A stretch of 64,000 nt of DNA from Paralichthys olivaceus (Eukaryota; Chordata; Actinopteri; Pleuronectiformes; Paralichthyidae), in NCBI RefSeq assembly GCF_024713975.1, contig NC_091099.1, positions 10,766,001 to 10,830,000 of the forward strand, written 5' to 3'. Below are positions 21,962 through 41,178 of the stretch, piece after piece. Under the pieces are notes generated by a model. That model was not told the DNA's origin. It saw only the letters and a program-made list of their open reading frames with translations, and made no database searches. Each line of letters starts with the position of its first letter. The stretch's first letter is position 1. Position numbers and translations under genes: made by a program.

Positions 21962-24900
21962 TCACTGTTTACGCTTCTTCAGTTTGGGTTCTTGTGTCTC
22001 CTCTGTGTCCTGTGACTCCGTGGTCTGAAAGAAGAACAGACACAGTAAACTTACCGAACACAAGCCTGCTTCAAAATATTATATAAGAGTTAATTGCTAT
22101 ATTTTAGCTCTGTCTGGATTGTAAACATCAGCTATTTTGACTGATGTCATGAGAAAAATACAGTGAGCTTTCAGTGCTTCCAGTGTGAGATGGAACTTGC
22201 CTCCTGGCTGTCGTCCTGCTCCTGCAGGGCTGCGTCCAGAGTAGTAGCAATAATGCGAAAATCCCTCGAGGTGGTCAGCTTCATGTACTGCATCAGATTC
22301 ACCTGGAAACATACCCACAGATGTTGGTGAAACACTGAACACATTTGACGAAACTGCACTGACAGTTCTCAAGGAGAAAAGCTGCATTTTCTTAATTTTT
22401 ACTTATGCTAGAGTTTTGTGTTGCTCTTTTTGTGTTTTGAGTATTTCAGCTCACACGTACCTTTGATTTCTTTGAGAGTGTGATGAGATATTTCTCATAC
22501 TGTTCGATGCTGAAGATCAAATCAGGGATGGCCTTTGTCTCTCGCAGAAGTTTTGCCTTCCAAGAGAAAATAATCTTTACATGTAAATGTATTGTTGTAA
22601 AAATCAACCACAATCACTTCAGCTACAGTTATAGGAGATAAATGTCCTTACAGAAGCAACGACGTTCGTTTCATTCCTCTTCTTTTTCTTCTTGTCATCT
22701 CCACCACTAAATTCACCGCCCTAACAGGGAAAACACAACATTTTGAATCAACACAAGTTAATAGTGTCACATCCATAACAGAAAAATCCGAACATCATAG
22801 ACAATCAGATCATTATGAGAAACCTTTTCATCCTGTTCAGACTTGAGATTAATATCTGTCCTGAGTGATACAATCACAAGTGGATGTGAATGCATCCTCA
22901 AAACGTCCAACATCCAATCGCTCAGACCACAATTGAAGGTGTTCAGAGATGTGGAACAAAAATGCATCGAGGGCCACATATGAAGAACCCAGCTGACGTC
23001 CTCTGACCTAATTTCGCTTCACCATCACATAATGATTTCAAATTTTTCAAACGGGTAGAGCTTATTCCATAGCAGAGGACTCAATTGTTCTCTCAGACTG
23101 GGTAAAAACATCATTTGGTCTTTGTTAACAGATTGTTCGACACACTTTAATGTCACGTGTGAACAGAGCTGTCCTCCTGGGATCAGATCTCTCAGGATGA
23201 ACGTAAACATCAGGTCTGAACAGGACATCTGCAGTGAGGTGTGGTACCTGAACATATGTGATGAAAGAGTAGCACTGTTGTGTTAGGTGAGAGCCGGACA
23301 GTTTGACCTGCACAGGAAACATTAAGATTAGCTTGATGTCAGAAAAATTAGATGAACCATGAAACAATAAACCAGTACTCACCAGCTTCTCAAAGCGTGC
23401 AGGCAGCAAACCGTGCTGAGTAGCACACACCTGGATGTACTGAAACAAAAAGATGGAAATGAATTAAGTTGTCACATTTAGGTAAACTGCACTAACTGAG
23501 ATCACAGAGTAGAAAAATACGCACATATTTCACCAGGGTGGTGAGGATGGTATATGTGCGACGCAGTTCCCTCATCAGTGTGATGGTGCAGGTGCCAGAG
23601 AGCAGAGCCGTCTGGACCAGCTCATTTAATGCGGTCAGAAGAGTCCCGAGCTGCAGTGTCACAGCTTTCTCCATTGGATCTTGATCACCTGCTGTCTGGG
23701 TGGCTTCACCTACACAACACAACATTAGTTTTGTAATTGTTTTATGTAATTGTAATTCAACTGGCAGAGATGCATTTCGTCCCTTATCTCTTCTGAACTC
23801 TCACCATTATTACAAGTGAGCGTCAGTGTGAGAGGATTCTTACCGGAGTCAGATTTGTCAGGAGTCGTCTGGCTTTTCCTTCTGGCAATCAGCCACTCCA
23901 CCTCATCGAGCACCCTGTCCACCTGAGACAGGACCAACAGCTGGGGAAGCACATTAACATGATGGTGAAGACTCTGAGCTCACTGCGTCACAATGACTGT
24001 GTGAGAGCTGTGTCGCTGAAGATCCAACAACCCAACACTTACCGCTGCTGTCGCCGCAGTCTTTATGTTGACGATGGCAAAATGAGACTGTTTTTCTACC
24101 TCCACGTCCTGATCATAGAGAAAGAAAAGGTGTAGAAAAATAATATTATATTAATAACTTTGTTCCAGTGAAAAAGTGACAAGTTAATTCTGACTGAATT
24201 GCTTGTTTACTGACATTATTGTACTGTTAGAAAACATTTAAAATTCTGAAATGTTGCTTTTTTTTACTTGTAACTTAATTTCCTCAAGACTATAAACAAA
24301 GGTTTAACTGTAAGTGTAGACAATGATTTTGTCACTTAAGTACCAGGATTAAATATATCGCTGTACAACTCAAACAATCACATATGCGGGTATCATCCCA
24401 CTAATTGTGCGTACCTGATCGATATCCCCCAGCTGGCTGTGGATGTCTTGGCAGAGCTCAAGCAAGAGGCTAACAGGACTCTTATAGAGAACATGTAGGT
24501 TGAAGAGAAGAGAGAGCAGCCCCTTAGAAAAGACAGGATCCTCTGAAGAAGTAGAAAGAACCACGCATCAGAAAAACAACTCCCAGTGCGTAAAACTGAC
24601 ACCAAGTTCTCATGTAACTCACCAAAACTTGTCTCCTTGCAGATTTTCACAGTCCAAGTGATCATCTGAACAAACTGTAGATGCAGACAGGTTTTAGTGA
24701 CACTAGTGCTGCTGGATTTGTTCTATGAAGAGCACATGAGAGTTCACCAACCTGTTGGGTGGAGGGTTTCAGCTGGTGTGAGAGCACGCTCAAGATGCTG
24801 ACCAGCAGCTGAGCCTCTTTGCTGTTAAAGTCCTCCTCTCCTCCGCTTAACTGAGTGAACAGCGCTCTCTGTTGATGGGGACAGAAAGTTAAGTGATGAT

Positions 24901-27900
24901 GTTGAAGTTTAGATCAACCTTTAAAATGATGGAGAAATAGTAACTACATCCAGAAACATTACAGTACAACTGCACCTGAAACTGTCGGATGTAAAAGAAG
25001 TTCATCTCTGTAACGTCGCCATCGTCTTGCTGCTGATCATTGTCTGCAATGTCTGCAAGAAACACAAAACCTGATGAATTCCTGCATAATCATGTTTAAA
25101 ACTTGAAATCCCTAAATTTCACAACTGAAAACGTATTGATTCTGACCCATGTTAGTGAGGAGCTGAGCCATCTTGTGTGGGTAGCGCTGCTGGCAGGTTG
25201 TGAAGATCCTGAGCAGACCTTCCAGACACAGCTGAGACAGGCTGCAGCGCTTCTCCTTCTTCCCTGCCTCCTCCACCACGGTGGGGATGTTTGTGTAGCG
25301 CCACATCAGCACGCTGGGGAGACATTTAAACAAAGACGGATCAATCAAACAAAACCAGGAACGTAATCTCAGTAATGTTTTTATGACAAGAGATTCCAAC
25401 CTTGTCATGTCACAGAGGAAGCGGAAAGTCCGGTCCGAGTTCTGTCCATCTGGGCCGTCCGTGTGACCAGTTTCCTCTAACTGCTGGATCTTCTGTAAGG
25501 TTACACTTAGTGCATAGCGCACAAATTCTCCACTAGAGCGCAGCACTGAGAGAGCCTCCTCTCTGCTCTGAGTACTGTCTCTGAAAGAGAATATGTATTT
25601 GTTATATTTGTCTGACCTTTATACAAACAGTTCTGGAACATTTTCTAATGTCTCTGTATTATCTGTACTATGCTTGTTAAATGTACATTTAACACACAGT
25701 TTTTGGAAACAAGTTTTTATACGTTTACATAGTTTTTGTAACTTTTTGCTCTTCATGTTTGCTTAGTGCAGCAATCAATACAAATCTGATTAGAGCATTT
25801 ACCTGAATAGCACAGTGAGGAGAGTTGATATGAATCCCAGAGAGAGTAAACTGCGAGGGGTCTTGTGTGAGGGCACTCGACTTTTTCCAGATTTCTCCTT
25901 CAAAATCTCAGACAGCTTGTGGTAGCGGTTAAACAGCTGCAAGAGCTCCTCAAATCGACTTTTACTGTAAAACATAGAGGCAAGTATTGTGAATTCTCTG
26001 TAAAAACATCTATGCTACCAATTATCCATGGCAGACAAAGTGGGTGGTGGGGTTGTTACCTGTAGTTGCCTTTGATGAAGTTGTACTCCATGAGAACTTC
26101 ATACACTCCCATCACGAGCACTGCATAGATGTTATTCTTCACCCCAACGCTAGAACCCATGGAGAACTCTGCTGACTTGTCCTAATCCACATAGAGAGAA
26201 GACAATGTCAGATGATGCTTTAAGGGACAAGTACAGATGCATTAAGGGAAGAACACTAGAAAAAGATCATTGATACATTCAATTAGAACATTTTGATTAA
26301 TTAATTCTTAAGAGACAGAGTATATATACTCACTTGCTTCCTGAGATCAAATCTCATTAAAGTATTTCTGTATTTTCTTCAGCCAGACAAATCATTTCAT
26401 TAGAATTGCAGAGTCTTAGTGATTCTCACCTTAAAGCTTTGGTCACTAAAACACATATTGCTAATGCAGGAAAAGTTAACCACATCTAGACCAGATATTG
26501 TGGGGGACTAACACTTTGAAAAGCATCCAGTGTGCATCATTTTTAATACTGTGTCAGTAAAACACACCAGTTCAAAGTCCTCCAGTTCACTCTTGATCAT
26601 GCGTCTCGTCATGCTCTCGAGGATTGTGTGTAGTTCAGACTTGTATCCTTCCTCCTCCTCCTCCTCATCGCTGTCATCAGCGCTGGGATTGGCTGATCGA
26701 CGCATGTTCTGCAGCCACAGCAGGCAGTGTACAGTGCAGCTCACCAGATGGCCCTGAGAAGGAACAAACCCTATTTATAGCAGACATTTACACAGCCACA
26801 TCTGCACAGTGCACCAGGAGCAGCGAGTTGCAAAAATGCAGTACCAGTGGTTCCTGGAGGTAGACCTGGTCTCCATGAGCTGTGATGCACGGCCCCAGCT
26901 TCACCGGAGGCAGGAGGTCTTGTTCAGACTCATAGCACCTCCGCAGCTGAGGATACAGACATGACATACAGCCCCCACATTCATATAGATAAGATTACAA
27001 ACAGGCTATTATATCTCACAGATTGCACTAAATATACACTTACCTGTGAGAACAGGGTCTGCATGATGGAGCTTGCAAGCTGAGAGTTGCGACGGAGAAC
27101 ATCGTAGAACCCCTGAAAAAAGAATTTGTCTTTTCAGTATAAAAACTGCTGAAGCTTTTCTTTTAGAATCTTCTTTGTAGTTAAAGACGTATAAAATATA
27201 CTGCAGTAAGATTATTTACTACTTAGGTTATTGTGACTAATATGTGGTGGTTCAGAAAAGGGATCTCTGACCTCATAAAGCATAAGCCGCACATCCGCCT
27301 GCTGGCCCAGGCAGCGACGCAGGCTGCTGAGGATCTCCAGACAGAACGCTTCGTTGGCAGCTGAGTTGTATCGTGAATGAACATCCACTTGGATCTATTC
27401 AAGGGTTCAGAGAGATACGTAATATTTGATGGAGTATATTTAAAATGGAAAATATTTTTCATGCATATATGTAAAACCCACATGCGCAGTCTGTAACTGT
27501 ACCTGGCTGGAGGAGATCGCCTGGCTACACTGGCTCGACGACAAGCTGCCCAGCACCTTGAAGTTCTTAAGCAGCAACAAGAAGCCAGTAACTGCAGACT
27601 TCCTGCCATCCAGCTGGCTAGTAGAGACAATTCATTTACAGGAGAAAAGTGTCAGAAGTTATCTTCAGGGGTTAATCTGCATTAAGCTTTCTTACGTATT
27701 AACCAAAGCATGAATTATACATTTTACAGATAAACCTCATCTGATAAAGAACACATCAATACACACCTGGAAAACATGGCCTTGCGGAGAACTAGAATCA
27801 AAGAGTCTTTTAAGGATATGCTGACCTTGAGCAGTGGCTGAGATTACACAAAAAGAGCGATTGAATAAAGGAACAGGAGCTTGTATAGACTATAAACATT

Positions 27901-30900
27901 TTTATGTGTGTTTTTTAGGCACCTGAACGGCTTTTAGTAGACCCTGAACTGTGGCTAAGGGCAGGTATGACAGGTGGTCAAATGTCTCTGTCACCTTGGA
28001 GGACGACTCCAGGAGGATCATGGGAGCAGAGATCACGATGTCAGAGAAAAGATCTGATGATATAAAGAAACAAAATAAATATAGGTTAAAATCTCATCTA
28101 TAACCAGAAATACTAGACACTTGTGCACATCTGAAATCTAGGACCAAATCTGAAGGTTGTTTTACCTAAGTAATGATTGATAGGCGAGGCTGTCTTTGTG
28201 ACCAGTCGACTTAAAACCTGCTCCAGTATCTCACCTCTGATAGACTCGTGCATCTTCCAAAAAAGAACACACATCCTCCAGTGAGCTTATTATACACTCG
28301 ATATATCATGTGCATTGTGATAATTTAATAAAATATAAATCTAAAGTTACCTTAAAGCCTTGGAGAAGCACCTGACCTCCAAGCTTGCATGCTTGCTGAT
28401 TTGGGGTCCTCGCTACGGTAGCAGACCCCTCTGTAGTCTTCCCAAATGGTCCTGGTTTGGGTCCAAATGTGTCCATGAGGAAAAACCCCAGCTGCACCAG
28501 CCCCTGGGTCACGTGATCCCACCCAAACACGCTGCACATGTGGAAGAGAAGATTTTCTTAAACTTTCTATAATCTTATTTGTGATATGTTGAAAGTTTGA
28601 ATCAGATTAATAAATGCCTTGATGTTCTGACCTGTTCTTGACTGTGTCCAGTATCATTTGAGCCACACTGCAGTGTCCAGGCAGGACGTCCTGCAGGAAC
28701 TTTGAACCCTGCTGCAGCTGCTCGTCCTTGAAGCTCTTGATGATCGCTCCCTTCAAAAGGTCAAACACCTACACAAACCAGCGAAGGGGTAAAGAAATGT
28801 GAGTGGACAGAGGAGATCAAATCTAAAATGGATCAAACAAGTATAGGAAAAATCAATCATTCTCACCTGCTCTTCATAGCGCTGGATACGTGCTACTGAG
28901 AGCATAAGTGCAGCACTGAAAGGACACAGCTCGCCATATGACATCTGCAGGAATTCAATGTAAGACTTCTTGGCATATTCCACATACAAACATTTATTCA
29001 AAATTTTCTAAAATAATCTCAGACACAAAGTCATAAATAACCTTAAAGCTTTTGAGGAATTCTCTTCCGAGGTCATGGTCGAGTCGTATAGAAAAGACGA
29101 TGTGGAGGATGGCGGTGCCCTCCACGTGTCGTAACTGGTCCTGTGGAATGGACAAAACCTCTAGATCCAGGCTCCTGAGGAACAAAGTGAAAAATAACAA
29201 TCACACTCTGTAAATGGAGATTAGGATGTAAGATTCAGATTAAATGGGGTATTTGTCATACACTGTCAGTGTATAAGTTACTCACTCTCCATGTTTTTGC
29301 TCTTCTTCCTGGTGAATGTCTTGCTCCTTAAAATATCCAATGATTCCATCCAGGATCTGTTTCTTACAACCCTATCACACACAAGGCAGGCATTTAGATA
29401 TTCAAAACAAAAAAGACAATGGAAAATGACAATGTTGTACATACATGCATACCTTTGCAGACAGAAGCAGCAGCTGGTAAACCAGTGGTGGGATCTCCTG
29501 CAGATCCAGTTTAGTGAACATCCGCAGGACTTTCTCCACCAGGAACTGCAGCTCCTCTGAGGACAGGGGCACATCCCTAAAATGAGCCAGACACAAAAAC
29601 ACAGCTGACTAGTTGCAATGTATACCCCAAGAGGAGGTACAAGATAACAATAATAACTCATGTAACATTGTGATCATTGTGAAATCAAAAGAAGATAATG
29701 ATGCTGCACTAATCGCGTATTATGCTAAAGGGAAATCTGTAGTATCTTAGAATTTCATGGGCTGATAGTCAATGGTGTTACCTGAACATGGTTGTCAGGT
29801 GGATAACACACTGTGGGTCCCATCTGCAGGAAAACAATTATTTGAGTTTAAAAGGACAAAAACATTGACAGTCAAAAACTCCATAAAAACTCAGTGCACA
29901 TTTACACATGTACCTGCTTGAGCAGAGACTGTTGATCAGCTGCTTCTTGTATTCCTCCCCACTGAGTTCACCTAAAATTTAAAAGGAACCACAAGAGACT
30001 TATTGTCTTTTATTATATCCACCATTAAAAAAACACAACCACTTAAGATGCTAATATATACAGTATATATACACTAAATATATAAGTCACTATGGCTAAT
30101 TTAAAACTTACCTTTGCCAAAAGATAAGGATTCACAGGCTGCGAGGGCAGTCAGCACTGTAGGAAATAGCTCCAGCGATTTCCCACTACCCATTTTTCCC
30201 ACCTTAATGGCTTCAACAAAAAGAGACGCCAGTTGTGCAAGAGAGGGTCCAGACAGAGTATGAGTCTGTGTGTAACATTCAAAAAGACAAAACTGGAATT
30301 ATAAAGTACCAGTTTGTAACAAATATGGTTCATAGACATTACAAAGGAAAGGAAAAAACATCTTGGAGAACTTTGTCACATTACAGCAGCAAAGGGGATA
30401 GTGAAAACAGAAACAAGGAAAAGTAATTTACAGGTAAACATACAATATAAAAACAAGAAAATACAAAAAATATATATATATATTATAAACAGAACACTAT
30501 TTGAACAGAATATACAGTTTTGTAGTATTGCACATATATAGTAAATAGGTATTGCAGTTAAAATATTATTAATGTATTTAAGCTGTAGAGCTGTATCTAA
30601 ACTACTTTAATCTTTATTATTTACATGTTGCTGTCCTTTAACTGAGGAACCATGATTATTATTAGGAGAGGCTACTTGGACTGGTTTCCTGTATAATATA
30701 TATTTTGCCTTTTGTTGTTTTGTATTTTTGTTTACCTCAAGCATCAGCAGTCCAATGATATCAGCCGCCACCTCAGTCTGAAGGTCCCCGGACTCACACA
30801 GGGGGATGCAGTGCTGATAAACAAGAAGTCTGCGGTCTGATCCCTCAGTGGAACTGGGAGGAGAGCCTAAAAAACAGAGCATGCAGAGATGTGGGTAGTT

Positions 30901-31472
30901 TTTTGATATAACTATTTGACACACAGTGGTGGGAGAGGTGAAAGGGCCCAAGACTGCTGAAAGATTGAATTAGTGCACCAAAGGCCATGAATTGGTGTCA
31001 AACCACTGACATGCTGACTGCGCCTGTGCGATGATGTAGAAGTACACTCACATTGAAATATACATTTAACTGTGATGTAGAAGTACACTCGCCTTGAAAT
31101 ATACATTTAACTGTGATGTAGAAGTACACTTACCTTGAAATATACATTTAACTGTGATGTAGAAGTACACTTACCTTGAAATATACATTCAACTGTGATG
31201 TAAAAGTACACTTACCTTGAAATATACCTTTAACTATGGCACCGACCATCTTCCCCTTTAATGCGCTGCTGGTAATCACTGCGATTAACTAGAAACCAAA
31301 TCACAGAGATGTCAGTGTTTCCTGTGGGGGGGTTCGTACATTGCTGAGATCGGGAAACCTGTGAATTGACAACATCTACCTGGTCATCTTTGAGGGAGGA
31401 CAGATACTTCTCAAGTTCAGCGGCGCTGCCTCCATCTGCCAGTGAGACTATTCTATCAAGTACAGCCCTCAT
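21962..31472 (-). CDS. fanci: Fanconi anemia group I protein
   Basis: Partner of FANCD2 in the ID2 clamp, monoubiquitinated by the Fanconi core complex at DNA interstrand crosslinks. Exons, minus strand: 31380-31472, 31216-31288, 30736-30866, 30112-30265, 29914-29971, 29782-29823, 29453-29576, 29286-29371, 29042-29174, 28867-28944, 28632-28768, 28351-28531, 28166-28253, 27923-28053, 27767-27837, 27503-27617, 27272-27394, 27044-27112, 26845-26946, 26568-26753, 26060-26181, 25803-25964, 25401-25580, 25147-25313, 24976-25052, 24752-24868, 24623-24674, 24415-24542, 24043-24108, 23844-23940, 23525-23709, 23383-23439, 23248-23307, 22652-22720, 22461-22556, 22201-22302, 21962-22024. The 3975 nt encode 1324 aa (human 1328). 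The ubiquitin-acceptor lysine is kept (K522 in VLRKAMF; human K523), as are the SQ sites S555, S558 and S564. The C-terminal KLKKRK is NLS-like. The last intron has a GC donor. A 5' UTR exon probably ends at 31579, spliced to 31479. Confidence 0.96.
31030..31235 (-). repeat. 41-bp minisatellite spanning the fanci exon 2 splice donor
   Basis: Five tandem copies of a 41-bp unit, the copy nearest exon 2 being the real exon/intron junction. On the minus strand each unit contains TATATTTCAAG followed by a donor-like sequence. Junctions fall at 31215, 31174, 31133, 31092 and 31051, exactly 41 bp apart. The first three read CAAG|GTAAGTGTA; the fourth has GCGAGT and the fifth GTGAGT after CAAT. Confidence 0.93.
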
Positions 31473-31579
31473 GGTCGACCTGAGACAGACGGAAAGTAAA
31501 CCCCACTTGTTGTCTCACTCAGTGAACTTGCTACAACATGATTGTTTGTTAAACTGACAGCACAAAGGAAACGTTCACC

Positions 31580-32435
31580 TCCACTTGTTGACTCTGGATT
31601 ACTTCAGTGAACGAGTCTGAACCGTGGCTTCGTTTTTTCTGACGCTTTCATAATATTTACTGAATTTCCCGCCGGCGGACACTTCCGGGTTTGCTTCAAT
31701 GGTTGCCACATTCGCCTGAAACTCTCCCGCAATCCCAGTATTTACACACTCCCGTCCCCTTCTTCTCTGTGTTATAATACACACTGTACCATGATATATC
31801 TGCTAATACAACTCTTAATAATCTGATAAAACGCTGTACTCGTAAATGCAGCGGACAGTGTGGTTGAAACACAATATACAGGCATATTTATTTGCTGGGT
31901 TGCCATGTTCGCTGCTTATACGCGATTTTGGTTTGTTTATCCAGACCATCCAGCAGCAGACCCATGAGAACCACCGGTGATCTGAAAACTGAATTTATCT
32001 AATTTATCTTAAAAAACTATAATCTCTTTGTATGCATTCATTAATGATGATACATGACCTGATGCCCGTTGTTCATTTGTAGTCATCAATGATTTATTAA
32101 ACTCAGATGAAGTCGTACTTCCTTGCAATTGGTCTGATCTGTCAATATTTCTGGGGAGATTTGCTGTGGTGCAGTAATAATAGTGATAGTGTCAAAAATA
32201 GACATCGGTAAAAGTATTAAATAAGGAAACATGCATTATAAGAGCAATGAAGTACAAAAGCAATATAATAAACACTATATATACAGTGGAATGCATTGCA
32301 CATTAGCCAATTCATCAGAAAGAAGTGAGTATTAAAACCACTGTGAGTTGAGATCTATAGGTGAAGTCCTATTTTGTCATTGTCATTTTCTTATTCAGTG
32401 TCTTTATAAAACTTTTATCATCACACAATTACTAT
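31580..32435. promoter_or_regulatory. fanci upstream region and spacer to tRNA-Arg
   Basis: The proximal part, about 31580-31780, probably contains the fanci first untranslated exon (donor GTGGAG|GTGAAC at 31579/31578) and its promoter, read leftwards. No TATA box is evident. The rest to 32435 is AT-rich non-coding DNA with no recognised element. Confidence 0.4.
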
Positions 32436-32508
32436 GGGCTAGTGGCGCAATGGATAACGCGTCTGACTACGGATCAGAAGATTCTAGGTTCGACTCCTGG
32501 CTAGCTCG
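32436..32508 (+). tRNA. tRNA-Arg (anticodon ACG)
   Basis: 73-nt cloverleaf. Acceptor GGGCTAG pairs with CTAGCTC (one G-T pair), discriminator G. The anticodon stem TCTGA/TCAGA encloses loop CTACGGA, giving anticodon ACG, read as ICG after A-to-I editing. The A box is TGGCGCAATGG and the B box GGTTCGACTCC. A run of nine T, a standard Pol III terminator, follows within 3 nt. The body matches the vertebrate tRNA-Arg-ACG consensus as I remember it. Confidence 0.96.
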
Positions 32509-32510
32509 AT

Positions 32511-32519
32511 TTTTTTTTC
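32511..32519 (+). terminator. Pol III oligo-T terminator of tRNA-Arg(ACG)
   Basis: Nine consecutive T residues start two bases after the tRNA discriminator base, ample for RNA polymerase III termination. Confidence 0.85.
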
Positions 32520-32707
32520 TTTATGTCAAGATCGTTTTGATTCTATTTCTAAAGTTCTTCATACAACGTCCACATGTGTACAAAGTGACAGAACAGTCTG
32601 AGTGTTGACTGACTGACACGGAATGATTCTGAAGTAGCAAACTGCAGGAGTTAAAAATACCAACATCCTCTTTCATGTATTTTTGCCTCAACGTGTGGAC
32701 CATCCGC

Positions 32708-32775
32708 AAGAAGAAGAAGAAGAAGAAGGAGGAGGGGGAGAAGAAGAAGAGGAAGAAGAAGAACAAGGACGAGGA

Positions 32776-32806
<31 letters not shown>

Positions 32807-32843
32807 GACGAGGAGAAGAAGAAGAGGAAGAAGAAGAAGGAAT
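32708..32843 (+). repeat. Homopurine (GAA/GAG)n tract
   Basis: About 135 nt almost entirely of A and G, mostly AAG and GAG triplets with a rare C. It lies between the tRNA-Arg gene and the fbxo31 promoter. The Lys/Glu-rich and Ser-rich open frames across it are by-products of the repeat, not genes. Confidence 0.92.
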
Positions 32844-32879
32844 CACGCGTGCGGAATAGTGTGTAAAACGCATGTGTGC

Positions 32880-33007
32880 ATACGCTGGTTACGTGCGCGT
32901 CGCCGTGACGTCAGAGGGCACGCCGCCGCTTGTGCTCACGGGGGCAGGAGGAGACCGGGCTGCAGCTGACATGTCTGATGTAATGTTGCCCGTCTGGTGA
33001 ACTACGG
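32880..33007 (+). promoter_or_regulatory. fbxo31 promoter/5' UTR with CRE-like site and a short uORF
   Basis: The sequence becomes CpG-rich here and contains GTGACGTCAG at 32905-32914, a CRE-type core. A complete nine-codon upstream ORF (ATG at 32971, TGA at 32998-33000) ends 7 nt before the fbxo31 start codon. The transcription start is unknown. Confidence 0.5.
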
Positions 33008-39513
<6,506 letters not shown>

Positions 39514-41178
39514 TGCACCAAGCTTTACTCTCCTCCCACAACACAATGCATTAACAACAAGTGTTGCACACAAATCACCTCTGCTGACAATATTACTACC
39601 ACGTTAGCTCATGCCCTTAACTCTCCAGGATATTGTCTGTGTTTCACAAAATAGTGTTTTACTGTCTAATGAAGCTAGTTATATCACCCTGACCTAGCAC
39701 ACCACGTTTCTGTTCCCATACGAGAACTTTGAAAGATCTCTCATGGCGACGTCAACACCTCACTTTTGTGTGACCTTAATCCTCCGGTGCAGCATGAAAA
39801 CAGGTCACAGGTTTTTAATTTATTTATTTATTCCCTGCAGGAGAAAAAGAAAAATTCTCACCACATATTATGGCTCAAACTGTACGTGCCTCTAAAACCA
39901 TGTCTGTACTTAGTAGTGCTTGAAGAGGATAAAGGTGTCCAATGTATTCTTATCTACATATATAAATATCGATATATATATATCGATATATATATATATA
40001 GTCGTATACTTTCAGTGCCCATCATATTGACCTGCATGCTGCATTTGTTTTAGATCTAATCATACCACACTCATAAACATTACCTGAACATGATGTTTTA
40101 CATTTGTGGAGCAGCATGCCTTGTTTGTTTTGCGTTCAAAACATCTGAATTTAGAAAAAAAAAGCATCTCAGGTGTTTTTGCCACAAGTCAGTTAAAAAC
40201 ATGTGTATTCTAATGTATTAAGTTACCTTCTTTGTTTTCATTCGTCCAGTAGAAAGACTGAGGAACTTTACAACTGGGTAATTTTCCTACCATTGACTGG
40301 AAAGGACGTGCTGTCTTATCGAACACTTTAGCTTCAGCAGCCAGTTTTGGGCAGGCTGATATGTTTTCGTCCTTTGTACTTTAACAATATCTTTTTCAGC
40401 GATATGCTCCGGGTCATGTTCCCACATCAAACATAGTATTAATGTCACCACACCTGACAAGATATTATGTAGGTCTGAAAACTGAACTGCAATACAACAA
40501 TATAACTTATTAATATACTGTGAATTGAATTACTTTCTAAATTATACAGTTCACGTGGTTATATAATCGTGGTCTGAAACAGAAACATATTTTGCCTTTT
40601 TGAAATGTATTTAAGTTGTGGTTTGTTTTAATTGGCTGACGTGTTGTTTGCCTGGCTTTATGCCTGCAAAGATATTCCCTCCTCCCTTCCAACGTATTTC
40701 AAACTTGAGACCAAGCTTGCTGAACATTACCCAGACTAACGGCTCAAAGTGCAACTCAAAGTACCAAGTACCAAGTGTCGGTGTGTCTCATTATGGCCTG
40801 AAAGTAATGCCCAGTAGCTTTCTTATTCCAAGTGCACTTTTCTGGGCAAAATTGTGAATCATTCAAAACCACTGGCCAGCACTTTTATATCAGACTGCAA
40901 CTTTACTAAATTTGCAAAAGAAAAAAGTTTACATAATAATTTTGTCACATTTTATTGATTTCCTCTGAACTGAAGTACTTATTTTGAATACATTTCCGTG
41001 TCTGTAAGCCCTCTGCAACCAGCTACTTGAGTGATTTGCCTTTGAAAAGTGTTGCTTTGTACTATTTTCAATGCCATACGCCTGATTTAGTGAAAAACAA
41101 ACATAAGATTGACCTATTGAACTGCTCACATCAGACTTCAGGGAGCTTTCCAGCTTAAGCGCTCTTCTCAGTAATAAA
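39514..41178 (+). other. fbxo31 3' UTR with candidate poly(A) signal
   Basis: AT-rich non-coding DNA downstream of the fbxo31 stop. The first clear AATAAA noticed is at 41173-41178, suggesting a 3' UTR of about 1.67 kb. It includes a TATCGATA-containing AT palindrome at about 39957-40000. No other gene is seen. Confidence 0.45.
39957..40000. repeat. AT palindrome with two TATCGATA cores
   Basis: Alternating TA tract with two TATCGATA cores placed symmetrically, so the block is its own reverse complement over most of its length and could form a hairpin in the fbxo31 3' UTR. Confidence 0.8.

Noticed and set aside
24752-24868. Suspected frameshift in fanci exon 26
   Set aside because: It arose from a reading slip; recounting the exon gives 117 nt with an intact frame.
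31030-31235. Regularly spaced 41-bp repeats resembling a CRISPR array
   Set aside because: The units are contiguous with no unique spacers and lie at an exon boundary of a vertebrate gene.
32675-32866. Lys/Glu-rich open frame and its Ser-rich antisense frame
   Set aside because: Both are translations of the homopurine repeat; there are no splice partners and no family resemblance.
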